Source: Abiotrophia sp938010525
Lineage (GTDB): Bacteria; Bacillota; Bacilli; Lactobacillales; Aerococcaceae
Direction: 5' to 3'
Assembly (NCBI RefSeq): GCF_938010525.1
Contig: NZ_CALLVK010000021.1
Location: 248,001 to 312,000 of the forward strand
DNA length: 64,000 bases
In this document: piece after piece, positions 42,273 through 51,046 of the stretch
Numbering within the stretch: position 1 is the first letter of the stretch
Layout of the letters: each line of letters begins with the position of its first letter
Translations under genes and position numbers: made by a program
The notes under the pieces: model-generated
Database searches by the model: none
Told to the model about the DNA's origin: nothing
Seen by the model: only the letters and a program-made list of their open reading frames with translations

Positions 42273-42791
42273 TTAGTGGATATCCCAGGGAAAATCCAAG
42301 TTGAGGCCTGACTGGAATTGAGCCGATGCTTGGCGTTCGGCCATGCGTTTGGTCTGGCGTTCAGGGTAACCGGCGCAGACGAAGATTTCCTCTGGGCCCT
42401 CTGGCTGAATAGGGGCGACCTCAACTGAGGCCCCCATCTCATCGATGGCCACAAAGGTTAGGAAGGCTGTCGCTGCTAGATAGCGTTCCCCCGTCTCAAG
42501 TCGTTCCCCTACTACCTTGGCAAAGACTTCGACCGAGGTACGGCCGGTACCTGTGACAATGGTTTCCACACAGACGGAGTCAGACAAGTGCAGAGGCCGG
42601 ATAAAGTTGAGCTGGTCCATCGAGGCCGTCACACAGAGACTGCGCGTATGGCGGGACACTGTAATACTGGCACAGTTATCAATGAATTCCATGAGCTGAC
42701 CGCCATAGAGGGTTTGGTGCATATTACAATGGAAAGGTAGGATACGGTGGGTTTGCACCGCTCGTGATTCGCGGCAAAACTTAGCCTCCAT
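42273..42791 (-). CDS. Acyl-CoA thioesterase (hotdog fold)
   Basis: A 172-aa single hotdog protein of the YciA/BACH type. NMHQTLYGGQLMEFIDNCASI is the core helix with its Asp/Asn, and SMDQLNFIRPLHLSDSVCVE the conserved strand pair. It hydrolyses acyl-CoAs; chain preference is unknown. ATG at 42791 was chosen since GGAAG lies 7 nt upstream; it then sits 17 bp beyond the proS stop, so the gene is likely on the proS transcript. The C-terminal 40 residues are variable. Confidence 0.88.
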   Translation of the reverse strand: MEAKFCRESRAVQTHRILPFHCNMHQTLYGGQLMEFIDNCASITVSRHTRSLCVTASMDQLNFIRPLHLSDSVCVETIVTGTGRTSVEVFAKVVGERLETGERYLAATAFLTFVAIDEMGASVEVAPIQPEGPEEIFVCAGYPERQTKRMAERQASAQFQSGLNLDFPWDIH

Positions 42792-42808
42792 CTTAGCTTC
42801 CTTCTTTC

Positions 42809-44248
42809 TTAGTAGGCCCGCGCCAACCATACGGTGTGTTTAGCCGGTTGGCCTGTCACGATACAGGTTGCTTTCTCTGGCACTTGACCTGCAAATGGAA
42901 TGTTACGCGTGGTGAAGCCTGTTTCTTCCTTAATCTTGGCTTCGCTCTCTTCGGTGCCATCCCAACCTGCTAACACCCAACCAGGCACTTGGCCAGCTGC
43001 TCGCTTGCTTTCGATGTGGGCCTTGAGCTCGTCTAAGCTATTGATGTCCGTATAGTAGTTGGCTTGGTTCATTTGGCGCGCCTTTTCTAAGAGTCGCCCT
43101 TGCAAGCCAGTCAATTCCGCTTGAACGCTCGCCAAGAAGTTGTCAAATGGCACGGCTACCTTCTCATCTAAGTCGCGAGCCTTCATCATGACTTGCTCAT
43201 TTTCTAAGTCGCGTGGACCACACTCAATCCGAACTGGCACCCCACGAAGTTCCCATTCATTGAATTTGAAACCTGGCGAGTTGTTGCTGTCGTCTAGGCG
43301 GCAACGGATACCTGCAGCTTTAAGTTGTGCCTGTAATTCATGGATTTTGTCCAGAATGGCTGGGTTCTTTTGCCATGGACCTACTGGAACGAAGACTACT
43401 TGAGTTGGGGCCACTGCTGGTGGCAAGACCAAGCCCTTGTCGTCACCGTGAGTCATAATCATAGCCCCAATCAAGCGAGTGGATACCCCGAAGGAGCTAG
43501 TGTGCGCATAAACGTGCTCGTTATCTGTATTGAGGTAACGAATGTCGAAAGCCTCCGCAAACTTAGTCCCCATGTAGTGGGAAGTCCCGGCTTGAACGGC
43601 CTTACCGTCTTGCATCATGGCTTCAATCGAGAAGGTGCTAACAGCCCCGGCAAAGCGCTCAGAAGGTGTTTTCTCACCGTCTACTACTGGCACAGCCAAG
43701 ACACCTTCCACGACTTCCTTATAGATTTGGAGCATACGCATAGTACGGTCCAAGGCTTCTTGACCGTCGGCGTGGGCTGTATGGCCTTCTTGCCAGAGGA
43801 ACTCAGAGGTCCGCAAGAATGGTAAGGTCTTCTTCTCCCAACGGAACACGTTAGCCCATTGGTTGATTTCGAGTGGTAGGTCACGGTAGGACTGGATCCA
43901 GTTGGAGAAGGCATCCCCAATAATGGTTTCAGAAGTTGGACGTAAGGCCAAACGTTCTTCTAATTTCTCACCGGCTGCTTCCGTTACCCATGGTAATTCT
44001 GGGCTAAAGCCTTCGATGTGATCCTTCTCCTTGTTGAAGAAAGACTCAGGAATTAACATTGGGAAGTAGGCGTTACGGATGCCTTCTTGCTTGAAACGAG
44101 CATCCATCGCTTTTTGGATATGTTCCCAGATTTCATAGCCGTCTGGCTTAAAAATCATACAGCCTCGCACTGGCGAGTAGTCCATTAAATCCGCTTGTTG
44201 AATGGTTTGTAAATACCATTTTGAGAAATCTTCCTGTCTTGTTACCAT
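42809..44248 (-). CDS. proS: Prolyl-tRNA synthetase, archaeal/eukaryotic-like type
   Basis: Charges tRNA-Pro. The 479-aa length and the order of class II motifs (LALRPTSETIIG, NVFRWEKKTLPFLRTSEFLWQEGHTAH, and the C-terminal LARAY tyrosine) mark the short archaeal/eukaryotic-type ProRS. The roughly 180-residue INS editing domain of the long bacterial form is absent. Mischarged Ala- or Cys-tRNA-Pro would need other deacylases; a YbaK is at 58.5 kb. A T-box leader precedes the gene. The start ATG at 44248 follows AAGGAGGTTTACCAG. Confidence 0.95.
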   Translation of the reverse strand: MVTRQEDFSKWYLQTIQQADLMDYSPVRGCMIFKPDGYEIWEHIQKAMDARFKQEGIRNAYFPMLIPESFFNKEKDHIEGFSPELPWVTEAAGEKLEERLALRPTSETIIGDAFSNWIQSYRDLPLEINQWANVFRWEKKTLPFLRTSEFLWQEGHTAHADGQEALDRTMRMLQIYKEVVEGVLAVPVVDGEKTPSERFAGAVSTFSIEAMMQDGKAVQAGTSHYMGTKFAEAFDIRYLNTDNEHVYAHTSSFGVSTRLIGAMIMTHGDDKGLVLPPAVAPTQVVFVPVGPWQKNPAILDKIHELQAQLKAAGIRCRLDDSNNSPGFKFNEWELRGVPVRIECGPRDLENEQVMMKARDLDEKVAVPFDNFLASVQAELTGLQGRLLEKARQMNQANYYTDINSLDELKAHIESKRAAGQVPGWVLAGWDGTEESEAKIKEETGFTTRNIPFAGQVPEKATCIVTGQPAKHTVWLARAY

Positions 44249-44261
44249 CTGGTAAACCTCC

Positions 44262-44485
44262 TTACAAAAAATCGTGACTGTGCCTCATCCTTAATCAAGG
44301 ACGAAGCACAGTCACTCCGCGGTACCACCTTGTTTGCCGACATAGGCGCCGGCCAACTTATAGCCGATAAGGAGGCCAACCCACTTGTTCTATTCAATAG
44401 TAGGTTCCAATCCGCCAGAGGGTATGCATCTTCCAGCCAAGGACGCACTCTCTAAAACCATAGGGACTGTACTAGTCTATTTACA
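44262..44485 (-). ncRNA. T-box leader, predicted proline-specific
   Basis: The minus strand carries the T-box AAGGTGGTACCGCGG (44331-44317) followed by a long terminator (44315-44274). The 5' part has AGAGAGTGC and GGCTGGAAGATGC elements of Stem I. CCU at 44404-44402, within GGAACCTACT, is my best candidate specifier and is a proline codon. The leader directly precedes proS, so a tRNA-Pro sensor is expected. The specifier assignment is less certain than the T-box itself. Confidence 0.88.
44266..44315 (-). terminator. T-box-controlled terminator before proS
   Basis: A 19-bp stem with two mismatches (GTGACTGTGC ... GCACAGTCAC) and AATC loop, followed by GATTTTTTG on the minus strand. Confidence 0.9.
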
Positions 44486-44491
44486 GCTATA

Positions 44492-44520
44492 AATATACGC
44501 ATTTTTAGGTCCTTTGTCAA
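44492..44520 (-). promoter_or_regulatory. Promoter of the proS T-box leader
   Basis: TTGACA (44520-44515), 17-nt spacer, TATATT (44497-44492) on the minus strand. Confidence 0.82.
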
Positions 44521-44546
44521 GCTGTCTTCGACTGGCTTCTGGCATC

Positions 44547-44578
44547 AAAAAAGGTCCGGGACTGGCGTCCCTGGACCT
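44547..44578 (-). terminator. Terminator of lepB
   Basis: AGGTCCGGGAC and GTCCCTGGACCT pair around TGGC, then TTTTTTGATGCC on the minus strand, 7 nt after the stop. Confidence 0.9.
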
Positions 44579-44585
44579 GACTCAC

Positions 44586-45188
44586 TTAGCGGTTCACAAT
44601 TTGTCCCGCATCATTTAATTTATACTTTTGCAAGAAGCCTAGGCGATTTAAAGGCCAATAGCTGACATCGGCTTCCCCTTCAACCGTGTTGGCATCAATA
44701 AAGCCAAAGGAACGACCGTCCAGGGAGTTCTGACGGTTGTCACCTAAGACGAAGTATTTACCTTCTGGCACTGTGCTAGCCCCGGCTACTTGTGCTAGGG
44801 TGAAGTTTTGCGTGAAGTTGCCATTTGGATTGGCTGCCTGGTATTCCTTAACCTTCTCGGCTAAGTAAGGCTCGTCAGTAGCGACGCCATTGAGGTAGAG
44901 TTTGTCGTCGCGCACTTCAATGGTATCACCCGGCACCCCAATGACACGCTTGATATAGCGTTTGCTAGGGTCGCTTGGCGCCTTAATAACTACCACGTCG
45001 AAGCGTTCAATTTTGGCTAATTTCCACATGAAGAGGCGCTCGTCATGCTGTAAGGTATAGTCCATGGAATGACCATCCACACGGAAAGACTCCACCACAA
45101 AATGACGCAAGGCGATAACTGCTGCCACCATAATAATTAAGTAAATCAGGAATTCTAAGACTTCCTTAGCAATTGCTTTGATATTCAT
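44586..45188 (-). CDS. lepB: Signal peptidase I
   Basis: Cleaves signal peptides of exported proteins on the outer face of the membrane. The 200-aa protein has one N-terminal membrane helix (residues about 11-30). Catalytic Ser41 lies in GHSMDYTL and Lys80 in KRYIKRVIGVPGD. The late motifs GKYFVLGDNRQNSLDGRSFGFI are the conserved boxes D and E. It is standalone, between a terminator and the proS leader. It would process the several secreted proteins encoded nearby. Confidence 0.95.
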   Translation of the reverse strand: MNIKAIAKEVLEFLIYLIIMVAAVIALRHFVVESFRVDGHSMDYTLQHDERLFMWKLAKIERFDVVVIKAPSDPSKRYIKRVIGVPGDTIEVRDDKLYLNGVATDEPYLAEKVKEYQAANPNGNFTQNFTLAQVAGASTVPEGKYFVLGDNRQNSLDGRSFGFIDANTVEGEADVSYWPLNRLGFLQKYKLNDAGQIVNR

Positions 45189-45287
45189 ATTATCCCTCCA
45201 GGATTCATCTACCCCTTCATTATACCTTAAGGCTTAGAGGACAAGCAATCCTGAGCACTTTTGACGCTAAAATAAATGCTAGACAAG

Positions 45288-45315
45288 AAAAAAGCTAGGA
45301 CAAAGTCCTAGCCTT
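45288..45315 (-). terminator. Terminator of secreted paralog 1
   Basis: AAGCTAGGAC, AAA loop, GTCCTAGCCTT; TTTTTTCTTG follows on the minus strand. Confidence 0.85.
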
Positions 45316-45324
45316 ATAGCTTGC

Positions 45325-46239
45325 TTATTCTTCAGAAGATGAAGCGGAATTAGCATTGCCAGCCCCTGCTTCAGGTTCCTTGATATCAACTGGTTGGTTG
45401 TGGTTGCTTACAGTCACAGAGAAAGTCACATCCACTGTTTGTGGTGCGTCGTCGCCCTCAGCCAATTTAGGATTTACTTGAGCCACGTCTACATGAAGGA
45501 CAAGGTTGAAAGCTTTGACGAAGTGAGTTTCTTTGTCATAGCTTACTACCAAGCTAGGGTTCAATTCGAAGAACTTCTTGAAGTTATCAGCAGTGAAGAC
45601 CTTGCTGAAGCTATCTTCGCTAACGTTTTGACCTGCTTGTTTAGCTTGGTCTAAAGCCGCTTGTTGTAATTTCTTAAAGAGTGCTTCGTGATCTTGATAG
45701 AACTTAGCACCGTCAATGTTTTGTTTGAGGGAAAGTTGATATTCGTCATCCTTTGCCTCTACATTGAATAATTCAGAAAGAGCTGTATTAAATTCTTTGT
45801 CTAACTCAGAATTTGTCTTAGCTACTTCTAAAAACTTGGCATAAGCTTTTTGGAATTCTTGTTTGTTGACGGAAACATCTGATACATGCCAGTCATTGTC
45901 TCCTTCACGGAAGAAGGCTTTAGCACCTTTTACCACTGCCTCAAATTGGCCATTGGTAGTTGGTGGCACTTGTAAATCAAGTGAACCTTGGAGCTCAGCA
46001 TTCTTAACATCCACGTCACCTTTTAGGTTAGCCGTTAAACTACGTGGTGTAGTCTTAGTAGTACCAATAACGGACAGGCTAGATTCCAAGTGGAAAGTCT
46101 CCAACTTGAGTGCTGCTTCGTTGGCTTGGGTCATCAAATCAACGAAAGATGGTGCGGCATCTTGTGCTGCAGCGAAAGGTAATTGGCTAAAGAAAGCCAA
46201 GAGAACAACTAATACTTTGACTAATTTTTTCATTTTCAT
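45325..46239 (-). CDS. Secreted protein of unknown function, tandem paralog 1
   Basis: A 304-aa precursor with a Sec signal (residues about 5-22, cleavage near FAAA-QDA) and no lipobox. The mature part shares a plan with the next two genes: about 20 residues after the signal comes an amphipathic ALKLETFHLESSL helix-strand. A region of alternating strands follows, then a helical part with DGAKFYQDHEALFKKLQQAALDQAKQAGQNVSED, then KVFTADNFKKFFELNPSLVVSYDKE and final strands. It ends in a Ser/Glu tail. The LppX/LolA-like DUF6612 family is the nearest pattern I know, which suggests a lipid-binding half barrel, but the role is not known. Confidence 0.7.
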   Translation of the reverse strand: MKMKKLVKVLVVLLAFFSQLPFAAAQDAAPSFVDLMTQANEAALKLETFHLESSLSVIGTTKTTPRSLTANLKGDVDVKNAELQGSLDLQVPPTTNGQFEAVVKGAKAFFREGDNDWHVSDVSVNKQEFQKAYAKFLEVAKTNSELDKEFNTALSELFNVEAKDDEYQLSLKQNIDGAKFYQDHEALFKKLQQAALDQAKQAGQNVSEDSFSKVFTADNFKKFFELNPSLVVSYDKETHFVKAFNLVLHVDVAQVNPKLAEGDDAPQTVDVTFSVTVSNHNQPVDIKEPEAGAGNANSASSSEE

Positions 46240-46403
46240 TCCTCCTCATAGTCGCAGTTACATTCCAGGGTTTGCCTAGGCAAGCACCTGATAATATTAT
46301 GCTAACACTTTAAGAGCCAGACTTCAAGTCTTTACGCACAAAAAGTTAGACAAAAGTAGAATTTCTTTCGTTTTTTCTTTTTCTGCAGTCAAAAAGCCAT
46401 TAA

Positions 46404-46426
46404 AAAAGCACCCCTAAGGGTGCTTT
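46404..46426 (-). terminator. Terminator of secreted paralog 2
   Basis: AAAAGCACCC and GGGTGCTTTT pair around a CTA-containing loop; T-run TTTTTTAATGG on the minus strand, 10 nt after the stop. Confidence 0.88.
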
Positions 46427-46435
46427 TATGACAGA

Positions 46436-47314
46436 TTAGTGGTTTTCTAATTCGATTGGTTGGTTGTAGTCTTTAGCTTCTAAGTTAGCTTGCACAGCGA
46501 TATTGCCTGGTGCACCTTGAGCTGATTGAGCTGGTAAGAAGTCAGCAGGTTTCAAGTTAACATCAAGGGTAACCTTAGAAACTAAGAAAGTAGATTTGTT
46601 GTAACGAATTTCTACTTTAGGGTTTGATGCAAAGAATTTTTCCATGGTATCAGCGCTGAAAAGCTTGTCGAAGGTTGCTTTTTGTTGATCAGATACAGAT
46701 TGACCGTTAGCTTCTGATTGTTTTAAAGCTTGCTCCTTAACGCGTTCGAAGGTTGCTTTGTTATCTTCGTAGAATTTCTTCCCGTCGATGCCTTGTTTGA
46801 GGGCGTAAACATAGTCTTCGCCGTCTTCTTTGATTTCAAAGTATTGACCTAAAGTAGCTTCTTGTTCAGGAGTTAAATCCTTGTATGCTTCTTTCATTGC
46901 GTTTTGGAGAGCTGTCTTGAATTGGTTACGTTGCGCAGAGTAGTCTGCCTTTGTCCAATCTTTATCGCCAGTTTGAGTTGATAAGGTGTCATCTTTCAAT
47001 TGGAAAGCTTGTTTCTGAGCAGATGGAGACAATTGGCTTGCAATCTCAACTTTACCTTCACCTTGAACGTTCTCTAAGTCTAACTCTGTTTCAAAGTTAA
47101 CGTTAGCGAAGTTAACTTTAGTCCCGTTTTGGTCAAAAGCAACAGCTAAGTCACCTTTCAATTCTACAGACTTCACAGTCTTCAAAGCTGCATCTGCTTT
47201 GCTGAAGAGTTCATTCAAACCTACAGCGTGAGCAGTAGTAGCAGGGGTAGTAGCGAATACAGTAGCAGCTACAGCTGTTACAGCAAAAAATTTCTTGATG
47301 GATTTCATCATCAT
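46436..47314 (-). CDS. Secreted protein of unknown function, tandem paralog 2
   Basis: A 292-aa precursor with a signal peptide (cleavage near TTAHA-VGL) and no cysteine for lipidation. It aligns by eye with its two neighbours: ADAALKTVKSVELKGDL, GKVEIASQ strands, KQGIDGKKFYEDNKATFERVKEQALKQSEANGQSVSDQ, then KLFSADTMEKFFASNPKVEIRYNKS. It ends without the acidic Ser tail of the others. It has its own terminator and an upstream gap of about 210 bp, so each paralog seems to be a separate unit. Function unknown. Confidence 0.7.
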   Translation of the reverse strand: MMMKSIKKFFAVTAVAATVFATTPATTAHAVGLNELFSKADAALKTVKSVELKGDLAVAFDQNGTKVNFANVNFETELDLENVQGEGKVEIASQLSPSAQKQAFQLKDDTLSTQTGDKDWTKADYSAQRNQFKTALQNAMKEAYKDLTPEQEATLGQYFEIKEDGEDYVYALKQGIDGKKFYEDNKATFERVKEQALKQSEANGQSVSDQQKATFDKLFSADTMEKFFASNPKVEIRYNKSTFLVSKVTLDVNLKPADFLPAQSAQGAPGNIAVQANLEAKDYNQPIELENH

Positions 47315-47489
47315 TCTCCTTTACGTAAAAGATTTTACATGTTCCTATTATAACGCGCTCAGCTTAAATTACAACCAAAAGCCCTCGATTTCATATAAAT
47401 TTCATACTTTAGACCGAGAAAAAGCCCTTTATTCCGAACAAAACACAGGGTCTAAAGCAAGGAAAGTTCGTCCCTGGCCTTGGGTCTAC

Positions 47490-47515
47490 AAAAAAAGCAG
47501 CCCCTAGGGGCTGCT
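47490..47515 (-). terminator. Terminator of secreted paralog 3
   Basis: AGCAGCCCC and GGGGCTGCT pair around a minimal loop; TTTTTTTGTAG follows on the minus strand. Confidence 0.88.
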
Positions 47516-47527
47516 AGAAAATTGTCC

Positions 47528-48505
47528 TTATTCGGAAGCAGAACTTGAAGAGCTGTCTTCACTTGATTCTGTCAAGCGACTTGACTCAGACTCTGAACCA
47601 GGTAATTTTTCTTCTGGCACTCTAATCTCGCGGCTCTCGTTGAAGCCGTCGAAGGTCATTTCTGCGTTGTAGTAGAAGCTATAGAGACCAAATTGTTCAA
47701 CTTCTTTGCTATCTAGGAAGTCTGTGAAGCGCAAGGTCACTTCCACCTTATAAGATGTCACCAGGTAGCTATCCTTAGCAAAGTGAACTTCATAAACTGG
47801 CTTGCTTTCCAAGAACTTGCTTAAGGTTTCAGCACTGTAGAAACGGTCAACTTGTGCCTTGTAGCTTGGCGACACTTTTTCGCCACGCTCTTCCATCTCA
47901 TCATAGATTCGTTGCTTAAATTCATCCAAAGCAGCCTTGTTATCATCGAAGAGTTTCTTGGCATCAATATCATCGCGAAGACTAAGTACATACTCGCTAT
48001 CTGTCTCAGTGAGCTTGAAAATTTGCTTGATTAGCTCATCATGTTGAGCCAAAGCCTTAACGACTTCGTCTTTAGCAGGGAAGTTGAAACCTTCACGCTC
48101 TAAAGTTCTCTTAAAATCAGCTTTTTCCGCGCTAGTATCTTCCACTTGGGCAATGCGATCATCAATTTCATAGAAGGTTTGATTATCCTTGACACCCCAA
48201 CGAACATTGCGGAATTGCGGCAGGAAAATTGAATCAATGACCATTTTCAGATCAACGTTTAGGTTTTGGATATCGACATAGCCATCGACTTGCACTTGGC
48301 CTAGGTCCATATGTTGGGTCTGACGATCAATGGCAGCCTTGAGCGTCCCTTGGGTGTGGAAGCTCTTGAGGCCGCGGTAGGCTTCATAGCTACGGCCTAA
48401 AAGTTCAGAGATTGCTAAATCTTCTGCTTGTACTTTAGGTAAGGAGATGAAAATCAGGGTCAGGGCCATCAAAAGAGCGGCCATTTTCTTGAAGAATTGT
48501 TTCAT
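47528..48505 (-). CDS. Secreted protein of unknown function, tandem paralog 3
   Basis: A 325-aa precursor with a signal peptide (cleavage near KVQA-EDL). It has the same order of elements as paralogs 1 and 2: YEAYRGLKSFHTQGTL, LVEF-type strands, RDDIDAKKLFDDNKAALDEF, EERGEKVSPSYKAQVDRFYSAETLSKFLESKPVYEVHFAKDS. It ends in a Ser/Glu-rich tail (ESESSRLTESSEDS) like paralog 1. Divergence among the three is high, so the duplication is not recent. It ends 30 bp before prs is reached in the reverse direction; prs is upstream on the same strand. Confidence 0.7.
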   Translation of the reverse strand: MKQFFKKMAALLMALTLIFISLPKVQAEDLAISELLGRSYEAYRGLKSFHTQGTLKAAIDRQTQHMDLGQVQVDGYVDIQNLNVDLKMVIDSIFLPQFRNVRWGVKDNQTFYEIDDRIAQVEDTSAEKADFKRTLEREGFNFPAKDEVVKALAQHDELIKQIFKLTETDSEYVLSLRDDIDAKKLFDDNKAALDEFKQRIYDEMEERGEKVSPSYKAQVDRFYSAETLSKFLESKPVYEVHFAKDSYLVTSYKVEVTLRFTDFLDSKEVEQFGLYSFYYNAEMTFDGFNESREIRVPEEKLPGSESESSRLTESSEDSSSSSASE

Positions 48506-48535
48506 GGGGTTCTTCCTTTCTAGACTGGAATAGGA

Positions 48536-49531
48536 TTAGTCTTCCTTGCTTAAATCTTCCAACTTAAATTTTTCTTGGAAGAGTGGACTTACTGAACGGT
48601 TTTCGTGGATACGCTTGATAGCTTCCCCGACTAAGGTGCCGACAGAAATCGTTTGGAGTTTGTCTAAGTGGCGACCTTCTGGTTGTTGGATAGAGTCGGT
48701 CACGATGACTTCTTTGATTTCAGATTCATCTAAGCGCTCGACAGCTGGACCAGATAGGACAGCGTGGGTACAGCAAGCATAGACGGAATCAGCACCCTTA
48801 TCTAGGAGGGCGGCTGCCGCTAAGGTAATGGTCCCTGCGGTATCAATCATGTCATCGATAATGATACATTTCTTGCCAGCGACATCCCCGATAATGTTCA
48901 TGACTTCAGAGACATTAGGACGCGGACGGCGTTTGTCGATAATGGCAATCGGCGACTTGAGGAAGTCGGCCAATTTACGGGCCCGCACTACCCCACCGTG
49001 GTCAGGAGAAACAACCACGACATCTTCCCCGAAGAGGCCTTTTTCTAAGAAATAGTCAGCCAAGAGTGGTACCCCAATTAAGTGGTCCACTGGGATATCG
49101 AAGAAGCCTTGAATTTGCGGTGCATGCAAGTCTAAGGTTAAGACACGGTCTGCCCCGGCAATAGTAATCATGTTAGCAACTAATTTAGCGGTAATTGGTT
49201 CACGCGACTGAGCCTTACGTTCTTGACGCGCATAGCCGTAGTAAGGCATCACCACGTTAATGGTCTTGGCACTTGCCCGTCGTAAAGCATCAATCATAAT
49301 CAAGAGTTCCATCAAGTTGTCGTTGACTGGGTCAGAAGTCGACTGCACGATGTAGACGTGCGCCCCCCGAATACTTTCTTCCACGTTGACCTTGACTTCA
49401 CCGTCTGAAAAACGCGAAATACTAATTTTCCCTAGTTCTAAACCAACTGCCTCTGCAATCTTCTCTGCCAAAGGACGGTTTGAACTCAAAGAGAAAATCT
49501 TCAACTTCGGATCTTTATAATGTTTACCCAC
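48536..49531 (-). CDS. prs: Ribose-phosphate pyrophosphokinase
   Basis: Makes PRPP from ribose-5-phosphate and ATP for nucleotides, histidine and tryptophan. The 331-aa protein has SRFSDGEVKVNVEESIRG, the flexible-loop KAQSREPITAKLVANM, DLHAPQIQGFFDIPVDHL, and the PRPP loop CIIIDDMIDTAGTI. It follows glmU by 18 bp, the conserved glmU-prs order of Firmicutes. PurR, which senses PRPP, is encoded just upstream of glmU. Confidence 0.97.
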   Translation of the reverse strand: MGKHYKDPKLKIFSLSSNRPLAEKIAEAVGLELGKISISRFSDGEVKVNVEESIRGAHVYIVQSTSDPVNDNLMELLIMIDALRRASAKTINVVMPYYGYARQERKAQSREPITAKLVANMITIAGADRVLTLDLHAPQIQGFFDIPVDHLIGVPLLADYFLEKGLFGEDVVVVSPDHGGVVRARKLADFLKSPIAIIDKRRPRPNVSEVMNIIGDVAGKKCIIIDDMIDTAGTITLAAAALLDKGADSVYACCTHAVLSGPAVERLDESEIKEVIVTDSIQQPEGRHLDKLQTISVGTLVGEAIKRIHENRSVSPLFQEKFKLEDLSKED

Positions 49532-49549
49532 AATGGTTCCTCCTAAAAA

Positions 49550-50920
49550 TTACTTTTTGCTAAATTTTTGCCAATAGTTGGGAATGTTATCTTGCTTGAC
49601 ACGGGAAATAGCCAAGGCTTGATCTGGCACATCGCGCGTCACGGTTGTGCCCGCCGCAATAAAGGTTTGGTCGCCAATCTTGACTGGTGAGACAATGTTA
49701 GCATTACAGCCGATAAAGGCTTGGTCACCTACAGTTGAACGGTGCTTCTTCTTGCCGTCATAGTTGACGAAGATGGTGCCACAACCGATATTGATATCGC
49801 GACCTAGGTCAGCATCGCCAATATAGGTTAGGTGGCCTGACTTGACGCCTGCTCCTAAGGTAGAGTTCTTGACTTCGACGAAGTTACCGATATGAACATC
49901 TTGGCCTAGGTGGCTGTTTGGCCGCAAGTGGGCAAATGGCCCTACGGTCGCGCCAGTGGCGACAGTTGAAGACTCGATGACGGATTGGGTCACAGAGACG
50001 CCATCCGCTAATTGGCTGTCATGGATTTCAGTATTGGCTCCGATTTGGCACTGAGCCCCAATACGGGTTTGGCCCTTGAGGCTAACATTAGCTTCCAAAA
50101 TGGTATCTGAACCAATGACCACATCGGCTTCAATATAGGTTGAAGCTGGATCTATCATGGTCACGCCTTGGCGCATATGATATTCATTAATGCGACGGCG
50201 CATAGATTGGGTCGCTTCCGCTAGGGCTACTCGGTCGTTAACCCCAATGGCTTCGGTCTCATCTGCCATAACGTAAGCAGCTACAGTCCGACCTGCTTGA
50301 CGGGCTAGAGCAATGACATCCGGCAAGTAATATTCGCCTTGGGCGTTGTCGTTGCCGACACGTTTGAGGCAATCAAACAATAATTGATTGTCGAAGACAT
50401 AGGTCCCCGTGTTGAATTCACGAATCAGCGCCTCTTGCTCTGTGGCATCCTTCTGTTCCACAATCTTCAGAACTTGTCCCTCAGCGTCACGGACAATCCG
50501 TCCGTAACCTGTCGCGTCTTCGGTAACAGCGGTCAAAATGGTTGCCCCTGCTCCCTGTGCTTGATGATAGTCAAAAAGGGCCGATAGAGTCTCAGCAGTT
50601 AAGAGCGGTGTATCACCACAAATCACCAGAGTGCTGCCCGCTAAATGTCCCAAGGCAGCTTCTGCCTGTAAGACTGCGTGGCCTGTCCCTAGTTGTTCTG
50701 CCTGTAAGGCATAGCTAGACTTATCGCCCAAGTAGGCTTGTACAGCTTCCGCTCCATGCCCCACGATGGTGACGATTTGATTGACACCGCTGGCTTCAAC
50801 CGCTCGCACCACATGGGCTACCATAGGCAAACCACACACGGGGTGTAGCACCTTATAGAGGGAAGATTTCATGCGTGTGCCCTTCCCTGCAGCTAGAATA
50901 ACTGCCATCCGATTCTCCAT
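49550..50920 (-). CDS. glmU: Bifunctional UDP-GlcNAc pyrophosphorylase / GlcN-1-P acetyltransferase
   Basis: Acetylates glucosamine-1-phosphate and couples it to UTP, giving UDP-GlcNAc. The 456-aa protein has an N-terminal uridylyltransferase (VILAAGKGTRMKSSLYKVLH, VICGDTPLLT, FNTGTYVFD) and a C-terminal left-handed beta-helix. The helix carries HIGNFVEVKNSTLGAG, GCGTIFVNYDGKKKHR and VGDQAFIGCNANIVSPV. GlmM at 3.2-4.6 kb supplies its substrate, and MurA at 59-60 kb uses its product. It is followed by prs in one operon. Confidence 0.97.
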   Translation of the reverse strand: MENRMAVILAAGKGTRMKSSLYKVLHPVCGLPMVAHVVRAVEASGVNQIVTIVGHGAEAVQAYLGDKSSYALQAEQLGTGHAVLQAEAALGHLAGSTLVICGDTPLLTAETLSALFDYHQAQGAGATILTAVTEDATGYGRIVRDAEGQVLKIVEQKDATEQEALIREFNTGTYVFDNQLLFDCLKRVGNDNAQGEYYLPDVIALARQAGRTVAAYVMADETEAIGVNDRVALAEATQSMRRRINEYHMRQGVTMIDPASTYIEADVVIGSDTILEANVSLKGQTRIGAQCQIGANTEIHDSQLADGVSVTQSVIESSTVATGATVGPFAHLRPNSHLGQDVHIGNFVEVKNSTLGAGVKSGHLTYIGDADLGRDINIGCGTIFVNYDGKKKHRSTVGDQAFIGCNANIVSPVKIGDQTFIAAGTTVTRDVPDQALAISRVKQDNIPNYWQKFSKK

Positions 50921-51046
50921 TCATCATACTCCTTTGCTTACTACGTACGACATGGCACGTTAATTTCGTAATCTACCGATACTATTATACCGATTTCAGG
51001 CGCAGATATCCAATCGAATTATCATTTTTTATCAATTTGTCATTTT

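Noticed and set aside
43340..43825. 161-aa plus-strand open frame inside proS
   Set aside because: It is a shadow of the proS coding frame, with no ribosome site and no protein-like motifs.
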